From assembly GCA_027487845.1 (NCBI GenBank), contig JAIYCV010000006.1, positions 100,940 to 149,701 of the forward strand: a stretch of 48,762 nt of DNA, written 5' to 3'. The notes below the pieces were generated by a model. It was not told the origin of the DNA and searched no databases. It saw nothing but the letters and a program-made list of their open reading frames with translations. Source of the stretch: Flammeovirgaceae bacterium. Lineage in GTDB: Bacteria; Bacteroidota; Bacteroidia; Cytophagales; Cyclobacteriaceae. The translations under genes were made by a program, and so were the position numbers. Position 1 is the stretch's first letter. The number at the start of each line of letters is the position of its first letter. This document shows, in pieces, positions 26,841-34,526 of this stretch.

Positions 26841-28199
26841 TTATTCTATTTTATCTGCCATCCTTACTCGCCAATTAGCCGGATACAAATTATTAAGTCG
26901 GTTGCCCAGCAGGTTTACCCAACCCAATGGAATTCCTTGATAGGTCATTAAGCAAAAACCTTTTTGACCAACACCTACTTCTAAATTTTCTTTTCGCAGG
27001 TAGGAGAGTGCTTCCTCTTTTGTTAGTTCTAATTGCGGAAACATTCCTTGGTTCAATTCTATGGAAAGGGCGAAAGAATGTTCGGGTATAAGTTTTTCAT
27101 GTTTGGGTGTGGCAATGGCCGTTCCTTTCAACACGGTATGCAATTGATTTGTCAACATCTCAAGATTTGCAAAGTGACTTTTGGAAACCATACAGATAAG
27201 CTCATTTAAAACAATGAATTCCTTGTCCTCAAAATGACTGACCCAATCGGTTAATCTTTCTGTAAACTTCTTTGGTGCAAGAGTTAAAATCGGTTTCGAT
27301 TTAATTTTTGTGGGAATCGTGGGGTCTGTTTTTCTTACCACCGAAAGATAAAAGCCTTCCCCTTTTACTTTATGAGGATAGAACCGATAGCCAATCGCAC
27401 GTTCTTTTTTTGATTCTTCGATGCCCCAATCTGGTTTAATGGCCAACGAAACAAATTCACAAGCATTATTACGTTCTAACCAAACAAGGTTATCTTCATT
27501 CTCTTTCTCGTTATACGTGCAGGTGCTATAAATCAAGATTCCGTTTTGCTTTAATGAAGGCCAGATATCAGCGATGATTCGTTGTTGTCGCTGCGAGCAT
27601 AATTCTACATTGCTTAAGGACCACTCGTTCATCGCGTTTTTATCTTTTCTGAAAAGACCCTCGCCCGAGCAGGGTGCATCTAACACGATCACATCAAAGA
27701 AACCGTGAAGGTTTTTGAAATGCGCTGGGTCGTTGTTCGTTACTAGTATGTTATGATGCCCCCATTTTTGAATATTCTCCGACAATATGGAAGCACGCGA
27801 TCGAATCACTTCGTTTGAAACCAATAAACTTTCTGAATTGATTAAACTTAAAATGTGAGTTGACTTACCGCCCGGGGCTGCACATAAATCCAATACTTTC
27901 AATGGCTGGGAAAGGTCGACCGATTGTTTTAGTGCCTGTTCTAAGAATAAACTGCTTGCTTCCTGCACATAATAAGCTCCGCTGTGGAAGGAAGGATCAA
28001 GGGTAAAAACTGGCCGCTCGTCCAAATACCTGCCTTCTTTCGCCCAAGGAATCGAAACCCCAAGAAGTGAATCCAATTTCTTCTTCGGATTATACCTTAC
28101 GCTGATTGGTGAAGGTTGTAATAGCGCAAGTTCAAACTCCGGAAGCGAGCTTCCCAGTTGTTTTGTAATTTGTGTTAGAAATCCGTGAGGTAAATTCAA
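26841..28199 (-). CDS. rsmF: RsmF-like 16S rRNA cytosine-C5 methyltransferase
   Basis: The 452-residue protein matches the RsmF/YebU family, which methylates C5 of a cytosine in 16S rRNA. The S-adenosylmethionine motif is LDLCAAPGGKST (103-114). The two catalytic cysteines lie in DAPCSGEG (Cys177) and STC (Cys227). The C-terminal third (from about residue 290) is the RsmF-type RNA-binding region (PUA-like), ending with GIPLGWVNLLGNRLNNLYPANWRVR. It is 6 bases downstream of the dehydrogenase gene and 27 bases upstream of the antitoxin start. Confidence 0.9.
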   Translation of the reverse strand: MNLPHGFLTQITKQLGSSLPEFELALLQPSPISVRYNPKKKLDSLLGVSIPWAKEGRYLDERPVFTLDPSFHSGAYYVQEASSLFLEQALKQSVDLSQPLKVLDLCAAPGGKSTHILSLINSESLLVSNEVIRSRASILSENIQKWGHHNILVTNNDPAHFKNLHGFFDVIVLDAPCSGEGLFRKDKNAMNEWSLSNVELCSQRQQRIIADIWPSLKQNGILIYSTCTYNEKENEDNLVWLERNNACEFVSLAIKPDWGIEESKKERAIGYRFYPHKVKGEGFYLSVVRKTDPTIPTKIKSKPILTLAPKKFTERLTDWVSHFEDKEFIVLNELICMVSKSHFANLEMLTNQLHTVLKGTAIATPKHEKLIPEHSFALSIELNQGMFPQLELTKEEALSYLRKENLEVGVGQKGFCLMTYQGIPLGWVNLLGNRLNNLYPANWRVRMADKIE

Positions 28200-28205
28200 T
28201 GCACG

Positions 28206-28964
28206 TTACACATTAATCCCGCCACTGACTTCAATACGCTGTCCATTAATCCACTTGGCATCATCTGAACATAAAAAGGCAACCACACCACCAATGTCAT
28301 CAGCCGCGCCAACGCGTTGTAAAGGAGACATAGAACTTAAAGCAGCCTTCATTTGTGGATTGTTCCGAATACCTGCATTGTTAAAGTCGGTTTCAACTGG
28401 GCCAGGTGCTACTATGTTTGCTCTAATACCTCTAGTACCTAATTCTTTTGCTAAATATTTGGTAAGCACTTCCACTCCCCCTTTCATAGACGCATAAGCA
28501 GAGTAACCAGGTACACAAAAACGAGTAGTGCCGCTGGAGATATTAATTATTGCTCCGCCATCATTTAAAAGTGGCAATGATTTTTGGGTCAAGAAATAAA
28601 CACCTTTGAAGTGGACATTCATAAAATGATCGAAGATCTCTTCGGTCACATTTGCAAAGGGAACGGTTGCACCCATGCCTGCATTGTTAATAAGAAAATC
28701 GAATCTATTCACACCCCAATTTGCTTCCAGTGTCGCGGATACGTTTTGTAAAAATCCGTCTATCCCCTTTATATCATTGGTATCGAATGGCAGAGCCACC
28801 GCTTTCTGACCGATTGCTTGTATGGCCGATACTACGGCTTCTGCTTCGTCTTTTTTTGTTTTATACGTTAACACTACGCCAGTTCCTTTTTCCGCCAAGC
28901 GCAACGCCATATCCTTTCCTAAGCCGCGGCTACCTCCGGTTACCAGGGCAATTTTCGTTTTCAT
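28206..28964 (-). CDS. Short-chain dehydrogenase/reductase
   Basis: The 252-residue classical SDR has TGGSRGLG (9-16) for NAD(P) binding, NNAG (93-96), Ser143/Ser144 and the catalytic Tyr157-x-x-x-Lys161. It ends with the SDR motif IEVSGGINV. The pair R12 with neutral residues at the cofactor site suggests NADPH preference, as in FabG-like enzymes. The substrate is unknown. It is divergent from the histidine-rich gene and precedes the RsmF-like gene by 6 bases. Confidence 0.93.
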   Translation of the reverse strand: MKTKIALVTGGSRGLGKDMALRLAEKGTGVVLTYKTKKDEAEAVVSAIQAIGQKAVALPFDTNDIKGIDGFLQNVSATLEANWGVNRFDFLINNAGMGATVPFANVTEEIFDHFMNVHFKGVYFLTQKSLPLLNDGGAIINISSGTTRFCVPGYSAYASMKGGVEVLTKYLAKELGTRGIRANIVAPGPVETDFNNAGIRNNPQMKAALSSMSPLQRVGAADDIGGVVAFLCSDDAKWINGQRIEVSGGINV

Positions 28965-29123
28965 GTCTGTGGGTTTTTAAATTTGGTAAAAACAAAGATA
29001 GACACTTTACAGCATTATTAACCTTAGAAATGTAGCTGCGTTTTTATTTATAAAAAAATTATCCTCGCAAGGAATAAGCAGAAATAATGCGTTGTCTAAT
29101 CTGCAAACAAAAGGTTATCAAAT

Positions 29124-29528
29124 ATGAAAACAAGAGTGATGGTGGTAGGTAGTTTTTTAAGTTTAGTAATGCTTGTTAGCGCATCTAATGTGTCTGTCGC
29201 CCGCCATGGTAGGGGGCATCATTGGCTGGGAATATTTCATGGACGGCACCATGGTGGTCATCATAAAGGAATGCACGATGGTAGGCATTATAAAAGACGC
29301 GGTTTCGCTTCGAATCATATCTACGAGATAACAGGCGCAGACAGTTTGCAGCGAATTAAAATGAAGCCTTTGATTGACGATGCCGAAAAAAGAATACAGT
29401 CGCTGCGCGCAACTTATCGTGATCAAGAAGCTAGCGTAATGGACTCGTTGAAAACACAACTGAAGCCTCTTTTGAAAGAAGATCAGATAAAGAAACTGGA
29501 AGACGTTAGGGGATATAAAAGAAAGTAG
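29124..29528 (+). CDS. Histidine-rich exported protein, CpxP/Spy-like size
   Basis: The 134-residue protein has a signal peptide (about residues 1-26), then ten histidines between residues 28 and 55 in HH and H-G patterns (RHGRGHHW, GRHHGGHHKG). The second half is helical (KMKPLIDDAEKRIQSLRATYRDQEASVMDSLKTQLKPLLKEDQIKKLEDV), which resembles the hairpin helices of periplasmic Spy/CpxP-like proteins. It could bind Zn, Ni or Cu. No regulator is next to it. It has a strong terminator downstream. Confidence 0.75.
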   Translation: MKTRVMVVGSFLSLVMLVSASNVSVARHGRGHHWLGIFHGRHHGGHHKGMHDGRHYKRRGFASNHIYEITGADSLQRIKMKPLIDDAEKRIQSLRATYRDQEASVMDSLKTQLKPLLKEDQIKKLEDVRGYKRK

Positions 29529-29545
29529 TTTGGTTGGATTGAATG

Positions 29546-29577
29546 GCAGGGGCTTTTTGCCCTTGCTTTTCTTTTTT
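29546..29577 (+). terminator. Rho-independent terminator of the histidine-rich gene
   Basis: An 8-base stem GCAGGGGC / GCCCTTGC (29546-29553 and 29559-29566, one G-T pair) with a 5-base loop is followed by a T-rich tract TTTTCTTTTTT. Confidence 0.85.
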
Positions 29578-29591
29578 AGAACTTTACTTGT

Positions 29592-29738
29592 TCAGTCCAA
29601 TGAGTTTGTAGTTACCCAATACCGATAGGCGACAAGCGCCTGGTCAACTTTGGAGAGCTTTGTAAAATCTCTCTTGCTGTAGCGCGGAATGATTACTTTG
29701 TTAATCTGCGCGAGGGCTTTAAAAATTATTTTCTTCAT
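29592..29738 (-). CDS. Small conserved basic protein of Bacteroidota
   Basis: The 48-residue frame from an ATG at 29738 is basic and amphipathic, ending VAYRYWVTTNSLD. This matches, from memory, a small protein widespread in Bacteroidota (typical ends are RYYVTTNALD), often mislabelled as SsrA-binding protein. The role is unknown; the pattern suggests a membrane-surface or ribosome-associated helix. It is easy to miss by length cut-offs. No partner is adjacent. The only reason for doubt is its length. Confidence 0.68.
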   Translation of the reverse strand: MKKIIFKALAQINKVIIPRYSKRDFTKLSKVDQALVAYRYWVTTNSLD

Positions 29739-29888
29739 AACGAGTTTGGCTTTTTGTTGAATGGCTGGTAAAATCAAAAAGTAAGATAAATCATTTTTTG
29801 ATGATAACTGCTCATAGGGAAAGCCTTTTTTAGTTTTGGCGAAAAGCCGTCAACAGATTTAATTCAATGAAAGTAACGCATAACATAG

Positions 29889-29919
29889 TTTGTGATATTC
29901 CTCAATATTGTCCAATTTG
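29889..29919 (+). promoter_or_regulatory. Candidate promoter of the esterase gene
   Basis: TTTG (29889-29892) and CCAATTTG (29912-29919) are spaced 19 bases, fitting the TTTG / TAnnTTTG promoter geometry with a weak first half of the -7 box. A start at 29941 would follow a short leader. Confidence 0.35.
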
Positions 29920-29940
29920 ACTTTGTTAACTTATGAGAGT

Positions 29941-30798
29941 ATGAAAAAAAACGCAATGGTATTATTTTGTGTCATCCCGGTTTTACTTTTTGCTCAACCA
30001 AGTAAAGTGTTCGACAATCTAAGTCTACCTAGTAAAATTTTAAAAGGAGATCGGAAGTACGCGATTTACTTACCTCCTGATTACGAAGCTTCGCAACGTA
30101 GTTACCCAGTTTTGTATTTGTTGCACGGAGGGGGCGATGATCAAACAGGTTGGGTTCAGTTTGGCGAGGTACAACATATTGCGGACAAGGCCTTTGCTGA
30201 TGGAATCGCTACCCCCATGATCATAGTAATGCCGGATGCAAATACAGGGCAACGGGGATATTTCAATGATCTTAAAAATGAATGGCGTTATGAAGATTTT
30301 TTCTTCGAAGAGTTTATGCCTTTTGTGGAAAAGACCTATCGCATAAAGAAAGAAAAGCGGTTTAGAGCGGTAGCTGGCCTCTCCATGGGCGGGGGAGGCT
30401 CATTTATGTATGCATTGCATCACCCTGAATTGTTTTCATCTGCTTGTCCGCTGAGTGCAGCCACTGGCCCCGTTACCCTAGAAGATACGAAGGCGTGGCT
30501 AGAGCAACGCAGCCAAAAAGGCACTGATGAGCAGATTAGTATCTATTATAAAAAATATACCGCTCTACAATTGATTAATGGTGTGCCTGATGATCAGAAA
30601 AAGGCCGTGCGTTGGTATATAGATTGTGGGGACGATGATTTTCTTTTCGAAGGTAATTCACTAGTGCACATTGCCATGCGAAAGAAGGAGATTCCTCACG
30701 AATTTCGAATCCGGGATGGAGGTCATAACTGGACGTATTGGAGGTCGGCCTTACCAAACGTGCTGAGTTTTGTTACGGAGTCTTTTCATCAGTATTAA
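29941..30798 (+). CDS. Exported esterase (PF00756 type)
   Basis: The ATG at 29941 gives 285 residues with a signal peptide (about 1-19). It has an alpha/beta-hydrolase fold of the esterase D family: LYLLHGGGDDQTGW with the oxyanion region, AGLSMGG with nucleophile Ser148, an acidic residue in CGDDDF (231-233) and His262 in GGHNWTYW. Members cleave feruloyl, sialyl or other esters of sugars, so it may help to degrade plant polymers or to clip a glycan. The upstream ATG at 29908 would add a stretch that lacks signal-peptide character. Confidence 0.9.
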   Translation: MKKNAMVLFCVIPVLLFAQPSKVFDNLSLPSKILKGDRKYAIYLPPDYEASQRSYPVLYLLHGGGDDQTGWVQFGEVQHIADKAFADGIATPMIIVMPDANTGQRGYFNDLKNEWRYEDFFFEEFMPFVEKTYRIKKEKRFRAVAGLSMGGGGSFMYALHHPELFSSACPLSAATGPVTLEDTKAWLEQRSQKGTDEQISIYYKKYTALQLINGVPDDQKKAVRWYIDCGDDDFLFEGNSLVHIAMRKKEIPHEFRIRDGGHNWTYWRSALPNVLSFVTESFHQY

Positions 30799-30958
30799 TC
30801 GTTTTTTATTGTTGAAGCTTCGAAAAGCAGCTGTGGGATATTGAGAGATTAAATTTTTTCGTATTGATTTACAGCTAGTTATAGAATATTTCAATTTTCT
30901 TGTCCAATTTCCTTTTGGCCAATCGATAAGGGGGTGTAAACCAAAACAATTACACTTT

Positions 30959-31522
30959 ATGACAAAAACCCTTATCGTTATGGGCATCGTACTAGGTGCG
31001 TTGCTCATTGCAGGAGTTATCCTTTCTCTTATTGCCCCCAAAAGGATATCGGTTACTAACCAACAATTTATCAAAGCCAGCAAGCAGCACGTGTTTGACC
31101 AGCTTCGGTATATGAAAAACTTCCCCAAGTGGTCGCCCTTCCTGGTGCAAGATCCTGAGCAGAAATATACCGTGAGCGGACAAGATGGCGAGGTAGGTGC
31201 TACATTTAGTTGGGAAGGCGTGAAAGAAAAAAGCAAAGGTTTGCAGCGTGTGGCGAAACTCAAATCTATCGATGAAGTCGTCATTGAGTGTAACATCACG
31301 GTGCCGTTCCAATCCAACCCTACCTTTAGCTATTCATTAGTAGAAAAAGACGGGGGTGTGGAAGTTGTTCAACATTTTGATGCCGAGATGCCCGCTCCGT
31401 CAAACATCTTTGGCTTATTGCTCAATTTGAAAGAAAAGATTTCGGCCACCAACAAACAAGGGCTTGAGCTGTTGAAGCAAGCGAGTGAAAATAAAAAAAC
31501 ACCTTCGTTAACATCCAAGTAA
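30959..31522 (+). CDS. SRPBCC-family protein with N-terminal membrane anchor
   Basis: The 187-residue protein has a membrane helix (residues 5-26) followed by an SRPBCC fold: KRISVTNQQFIKASKQHVFDQLRYMKNFPKWSPF, GATFSWEGVKEKSKGLQRV and SNPTFSYSLVEKDGGVEVVQHFDAEMP. Such folds bind hydrophobic ligands. It begins the SRPBCC, YciI, ECF42 gene run and is 55 bases ahead of the YciI gene. It is probably stress-related. Confidence 0.88.
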   Translation: MTKTLIVMGIVLGALLIAGVILSLIAPKRISVTNQQFIKASKQHVFDQLRYMKNFPKWSPFLVQDPEQKYTVSGQDGEVGATFSWEGVKEKSKGLQRVAKLKSIDEVVIECNITVPFQSNPTFSYSLVEKDGGVEVVQHFDAEMPAPSNIFGLLLNLKEKISATNKQGLELLKQASENKKTPSLTSK

Positions 31523-31577
31523 TACCAACACCTTATTTTTAGAAACAAATCCCTAAACACAGTTAAATCTAATTTTT

Positions 31578-31922
31578 ATGAAAGAATTCATGATGATTTT
31601 TAGAATGGCACCCATGCAAAATTTTCAACCTACACCCGAACAAATGCAACAGAGCATCAAACAATGGCAAGACTGGATTGGCGGTATAGCCGCACAAGGT
31701 AAATTTGTAAGCACTAATCAACTGGGCTTTGAAGGTAAGACACTAAAGGCAAACGGAATAATAACAGACGGCCCTTATGCAGAAGTAAAAGAGATTGTAG
31801 GCGGTTACATCATTGTAAAAGCCAATTCTGTTGATGAAGCGTTGGAATTGGCCAAGGGCTGTCCGATATTATTCATGGGCGGTCATGTAGAAGTGCGCGA
31901 TATTATGGTACTTTCAACTTAA
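31578..31922 (+). CDS. YciI-family (DGPF domain) protein
   Basis: The 114-residue protein is a YciI-like dimeric alpha-beta barrel with GIITDGPYAEVKEIVGGYIIVKANSVDEALELAKGCPI; the DGPY tetrapeptide is the family mark, and His104 and nearby residues are conserved. YciI proteins are related to muconolactone isomerase and may be enzymes with unknown substrates. DGPF proteins next to ECF42 sigma factors are a known genomic association. It lies 71 bases before the sigma gene, and a terminator falls between them. Confidence 0.92.
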   Translation: MKEFMMIFRMAPMQNFQPTPEQMQQSIKQWQDWIGGIAAQGKFVSTNQLGFEGKTLKANGIITDGPYAEVKEIVGGYIIVKANSVDEALELAKGCPILFMGGHVEVRDIMVLST

Positions 31923-31946
31923 CGAAGCACGTTTTCTTAGACTAAA

Positions 31947-31977
31947 GGCCCTTACTTTTAGTGAGGGTCTTTTTTTT
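31947..31977 (+). terminator. Terminator between the YciI and ECF42 genes
   Basis: The arms GGCCCTTAC (31947-31955) and GTGAGGGTC (31961-31969) pair over 9 positions with two G-T pairs, around a 5-base loop, and eight T follow. It ends 16 bases before the sigma start codon at 31994, so the sigma gene either depends on read-through or has a promoter inside the hairpin region. Confidence 0.8.
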
Positions 31978-31993
31978 GCATCTTTAGGCCTGC

Positions 31994-33268
31994 ATGTTCG
32001 AAACCAAAGACCTAATCCCCCATCTCTTCCGCACCGAGTTTACAAAAATGGTGTCTGTTCTTTCTCGGCATTTTGGTTTGCAACATGTGGAGATGGCAGA
32101 AGATATTGTGAGCGATACGTTTTTATTGGCAGCCGAGACGTGGAAACTAAAAGGGTTGCCTGAAAATCCCACAGCTTGGCTCTACACCGTGGCCAAAAAC
32201 AAAACGAAAGACTACCTCAAACGCAATCAACTATTCACAAAAAAGATTGCCATCGAAATAAGAAAAACGGAGAGCGAGTTGTACGAAATGGAAGTGGACC
32301 TATCGGACCAGAATATCAACGATAGCCAGTTGCGGATGATGTTTGCGCTGTGCAATCCAGCCATTCCCACAGAGTCGCAGATTGGACTTTCGCTGCGTTT
32401 GCTTTGCGGATTTGGCATTGAAGAAATTGCCGAAGCCTTTTTGACGAACAAAGAAACCATCAACAAGCGCCTCTTCCGCGCGAAAGAAAAATTGCGCGAA
32501 GTAGATGCCGATATGGAGATTCCACCAGCAGAAGAAATCCACACCCGGTTGGAATCGGTACTATCGGTGTTGTACTTGCTTTTTAATGAAGGCTATTATT
32601 CCTCTACCCAAAACAATGTGTTAAGGAAAGATTTTTGTTTGGAAGCTATGCGACTAAATCTAATGCTCACGGAGAATACAATCACACGCCAGCCTTTCGT
32701 TTTTGCGTTGCTTTCGCTGATGTGCTTTCATGCCAGTCGCTTTGAAGCGCGAACATCGGCCGTTGGCGAGTTGGTTTTGTATGATGACCAAGATGCGAAG
32801 TTGTGGAATCACGAGCTAATTCAACGGGGGGAGTATTATTTGAACCAGGCATCGGTGGGCAACGAGATTTCAAAATATCACCTGGAGGCAGCCATTGCCT
32901 ATTGGCACACACAACCAACTAGCGCTGCCGAAAAATGGGAGAGTATTTTGCAACTCTACAACAAGCTGCTGCAAATCGATTACTCCCCTATGGCCGCGCT
33001 CAATCGCACTTACGCCTTGGCCAAAGCGCGCAACGTTAAGGCCGCTATAAGTGAAGCTGAAAAACTAAACTTGACTGACAGTCATTGGTATCATGCCCTC
33101 TTGGGCGAATTGTATACTGTAATTGATCAGCAAAAAGCCCACGCCTATTTTCAGAAAGCAATCGCTCTATCCAAGACCGATGCAGATAGAAGTGTGCTTC
33201 AAAAGAAGAAGAATCAAATGGAGGTAACGTTAGCGAACGAACCAGTTAAAAAGCATAATGCCCAATAA
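31994..33268 (+). CDS. ECF42-type RNA polymerase sigma factor
   Basis: The 424-residue protein is a long ECF sigma factor. Region 2 lies near residues 10-75 (DIVSDTFLLAAETWKLKGLPENPTAWLYTVAKNKTKDYLKR). Region 4 lies near residues 130-175 (GFGIEEIAEAFLTNKETINKRLFRAKEKLRE). A C-terminal extension of about 240 residues with TPR-like helices follows (SVLYLLFNEGYYSS, LYNKLLQIDYSPMAALNRTYALAKA, YHALLGELYTV, HAYFQKAIALSK). This pattern is the ECF42 group, which has no anti-sigma factor and whose extension controls it; it is usually next to DGPF/YciI genes, as here. It overlaps a convergent small gene by 39 bases. Confidence 0.92.
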   Translation: MFETKDLIPHLFRTEFTKMVSVLSRHFGLQHVEMAEDIVSDTFLLAAETWKLKGLPENPTAWLYTVAKNKTKDYLKRNQLFTKKIAIEIRKTESELYEMEVDLSDQNINDSQLRMMFALCNPAIPTESQIGLSLRLLCGFGIEEIAEAFLTNKETINKRLFRAKEKLREVDADMEIPPAEEIHTRLESVLSVLYLLFNEGYYSSTQNNVLRKDFCLEAMRLNLMLTENTITRQPFVFALLSLMCFHASRFEARTSAVGELVLYDDQDAKLWNHELIQRGEYYLNQASVGNEISKYHLEAAIAYWHTQPTSAAEKWESILQLYNKLLQIDYSPMAALNRTYALAKARNVKAAISEAEKLNLTDSHWYHALLGELYTVIDQQKAHAYFQKAIALSKTDADRSVLQKKKNQMEVTLANEPVKKHNAQ

Positions 33269-33511
33269 GCCAAACACAATACATAGATGAACGATTAACC
33301 AAATCTGTTGGTAAGCGGGTCGATTGTTCCACATCACTTTTTGGTCAAAGGGGTCAAAGATTAAAGCAATCCCGAAATTTGACAGGGCAGAGGAAATCTC
33401 TCTTTTTGCCAATAGGAAGTAAAGCCCCAGCGCGACAAACGCTCCATACAAAAATCGGTTGTATGTAAACGTAAGGTCTTGGGGCTTATCGTTTTCTTTT
33501 GTTGTGGTCAT
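33230..33511 (-). CDS. Small hypothetical membrane protein
   Basis: The 93-residue protein has two membrane helices (residues 22-40 and 70-92) and a short charged N-terminus. The gene starts inside the stop of the preceding gene (4-base overlap ATGA), so the two are translationally coupled, and it overlaps the sigma gene end by 39 bases on the opposite strand. I recognise no family. Confidence 0.6.
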   Translation of the reverse strand: MTTTKENDKPQDLTFTYNRFLYGAFVALGLYFLLAKREISSALSNFGIALIFDPFDQKVMWNNRPAYQQIWLIVHLCIVFGLLGIMLFNWFVR

Positions 33512-33732
33512 ACTTTAGGGGGTGATATTTTGCAAGACTTTTTCTTTTGAGTTTCCATAGAAGATAGAAATACGGACATGGAACTGGCTGCAATCGCTAC
33601 CCAAATCATCGTATAAGAAACATCAGAACTTGAATCGAGAACAGTAAACAGGGCTGCCAGAAAAACAAAGCCAGCAGCAATGCCGATCGCTAATGCATAC
33701 TTTCCGAAACTGGAAGATTTTTTAGTTTCCAT
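33508..33732 (-). CDS. Small hypothetical two-helix membrane protein
   Basis: The 74-residue protein has membrane segments at about residues 13-32 and 40-58 and ends with a basic KKKSCK tail. It is translationally coupled to the next gene (4-base overlap). Function unknown; the pair may form a small membrane complex. Confidence 0.6.
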   Translation of the reverse strand: METKKSSSFGKYALAIGIAAGFVFLAALFTVLDSSSDVSYTMIWVAIAASSMSVFLSSMETQKKKSCKISPPKV

Positions 33733-34027
33733 GAACCTTTTTTCCAGTTAGTAGGCTTTTATCCAAAACTATTACGGAGCCTTCATGATTTTTTTATGAA
33801 CTCGTTTTTTTTACAGGGGAATCAAAAATTAGGTATTCCAATGACAAAACTTCGCTCTCAAGTATCGTCCATTTTTTTTCGGAAAATGGACTTTAAAATA
33901 TGCCGACAGAAAAAGAAAAGGTAAATAATACCAATGTGAGAATTTGGCTTTTTTGCCGTTCTAAACAAAACGGTTGCATCGCATTTTACCAGGCTTGTTC
34001 ACCTATGCATCCGATACTTTCAATAAA

Positions 34028-34498
34028 CTACTCGCTGATGGAAACAACAAGTTTAACCTGTGATCGAAGCTCATCTGTTAGGGACGCAGTCTTTACGAAT
34101 CCAATGGCTCCTTTATTATCAGCCACATATTGGATTACTTCTTTATCAGAATTTAATTTCACTGGTGGGGATTCGCTATTTTGATATTGTTTTGCCGCGA
34201 AATAAGAATCTACTTCTGCCTCACTCAGTTTTACCACAAGTTTATAGAATAATGACTTTTCGGCAATGTTTCCTTTCCGATCAACAGGAAGTACAGTTGT
34301 CTTCAATCCAGGCCATGATTTTTGAGTGCCTCGTTTCATCCAATAGAGTCGCACTTCAGTGATCGATAGTTTTTCGATAGGATTATCTTTATTTATAATA
34401 ATCGCCAACTCCAATGCAGCTGGGCTTTTCGAAATAGAATGATTAGTCGAAAGAAAGAATATTGTAATTAGAACCAAAAAAGAAAATACTTTTTTCAT
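34028..34498 (-). CDS. PstS-like periplasmic binding-fold protein
   Basis: The 156-residue protein has a signal peptide (1-24) and a PBP-like fold: AIIINKDNPIEKLSITEVRLYWMKRGTQKSWPGLKTTVLPVDRK is the pattern of phosphate-binding-like proteins, and VIQYVADNKGAIGFVKTASL gives the later GAIGY-type loop. It is half the size of a normal PstS, as in the short PstS-like family. No transporter is adjacent; it is 28 bases downstream of a porin-like gene. Confidence 0.82.
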   Translation of the reverse strand: MKKVFSFLVLITIFFLSTNHSISKSPAALELAIIINKDNPIEKLSITEVRLYWMKRGTQKSWPGLKTTVLPVDRKGNIAEKSLFYKLVVKLSEAEVDSYFAAKQYQNSESPPVKLNSDKEVIQYVADNKGAIGFVKTASLTDELRSQVKLVVSISE

Positions 34499-34526
34499 AC
34501 CCTTTAAATTAGTCTTTTTAAATATG

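Noticed and set aside
30751..31317. 188-residue minus-strand frame
   Set aside because: It lies opposite the SRPBCC gene and the end of the esterase gene, and its translation has no family character.
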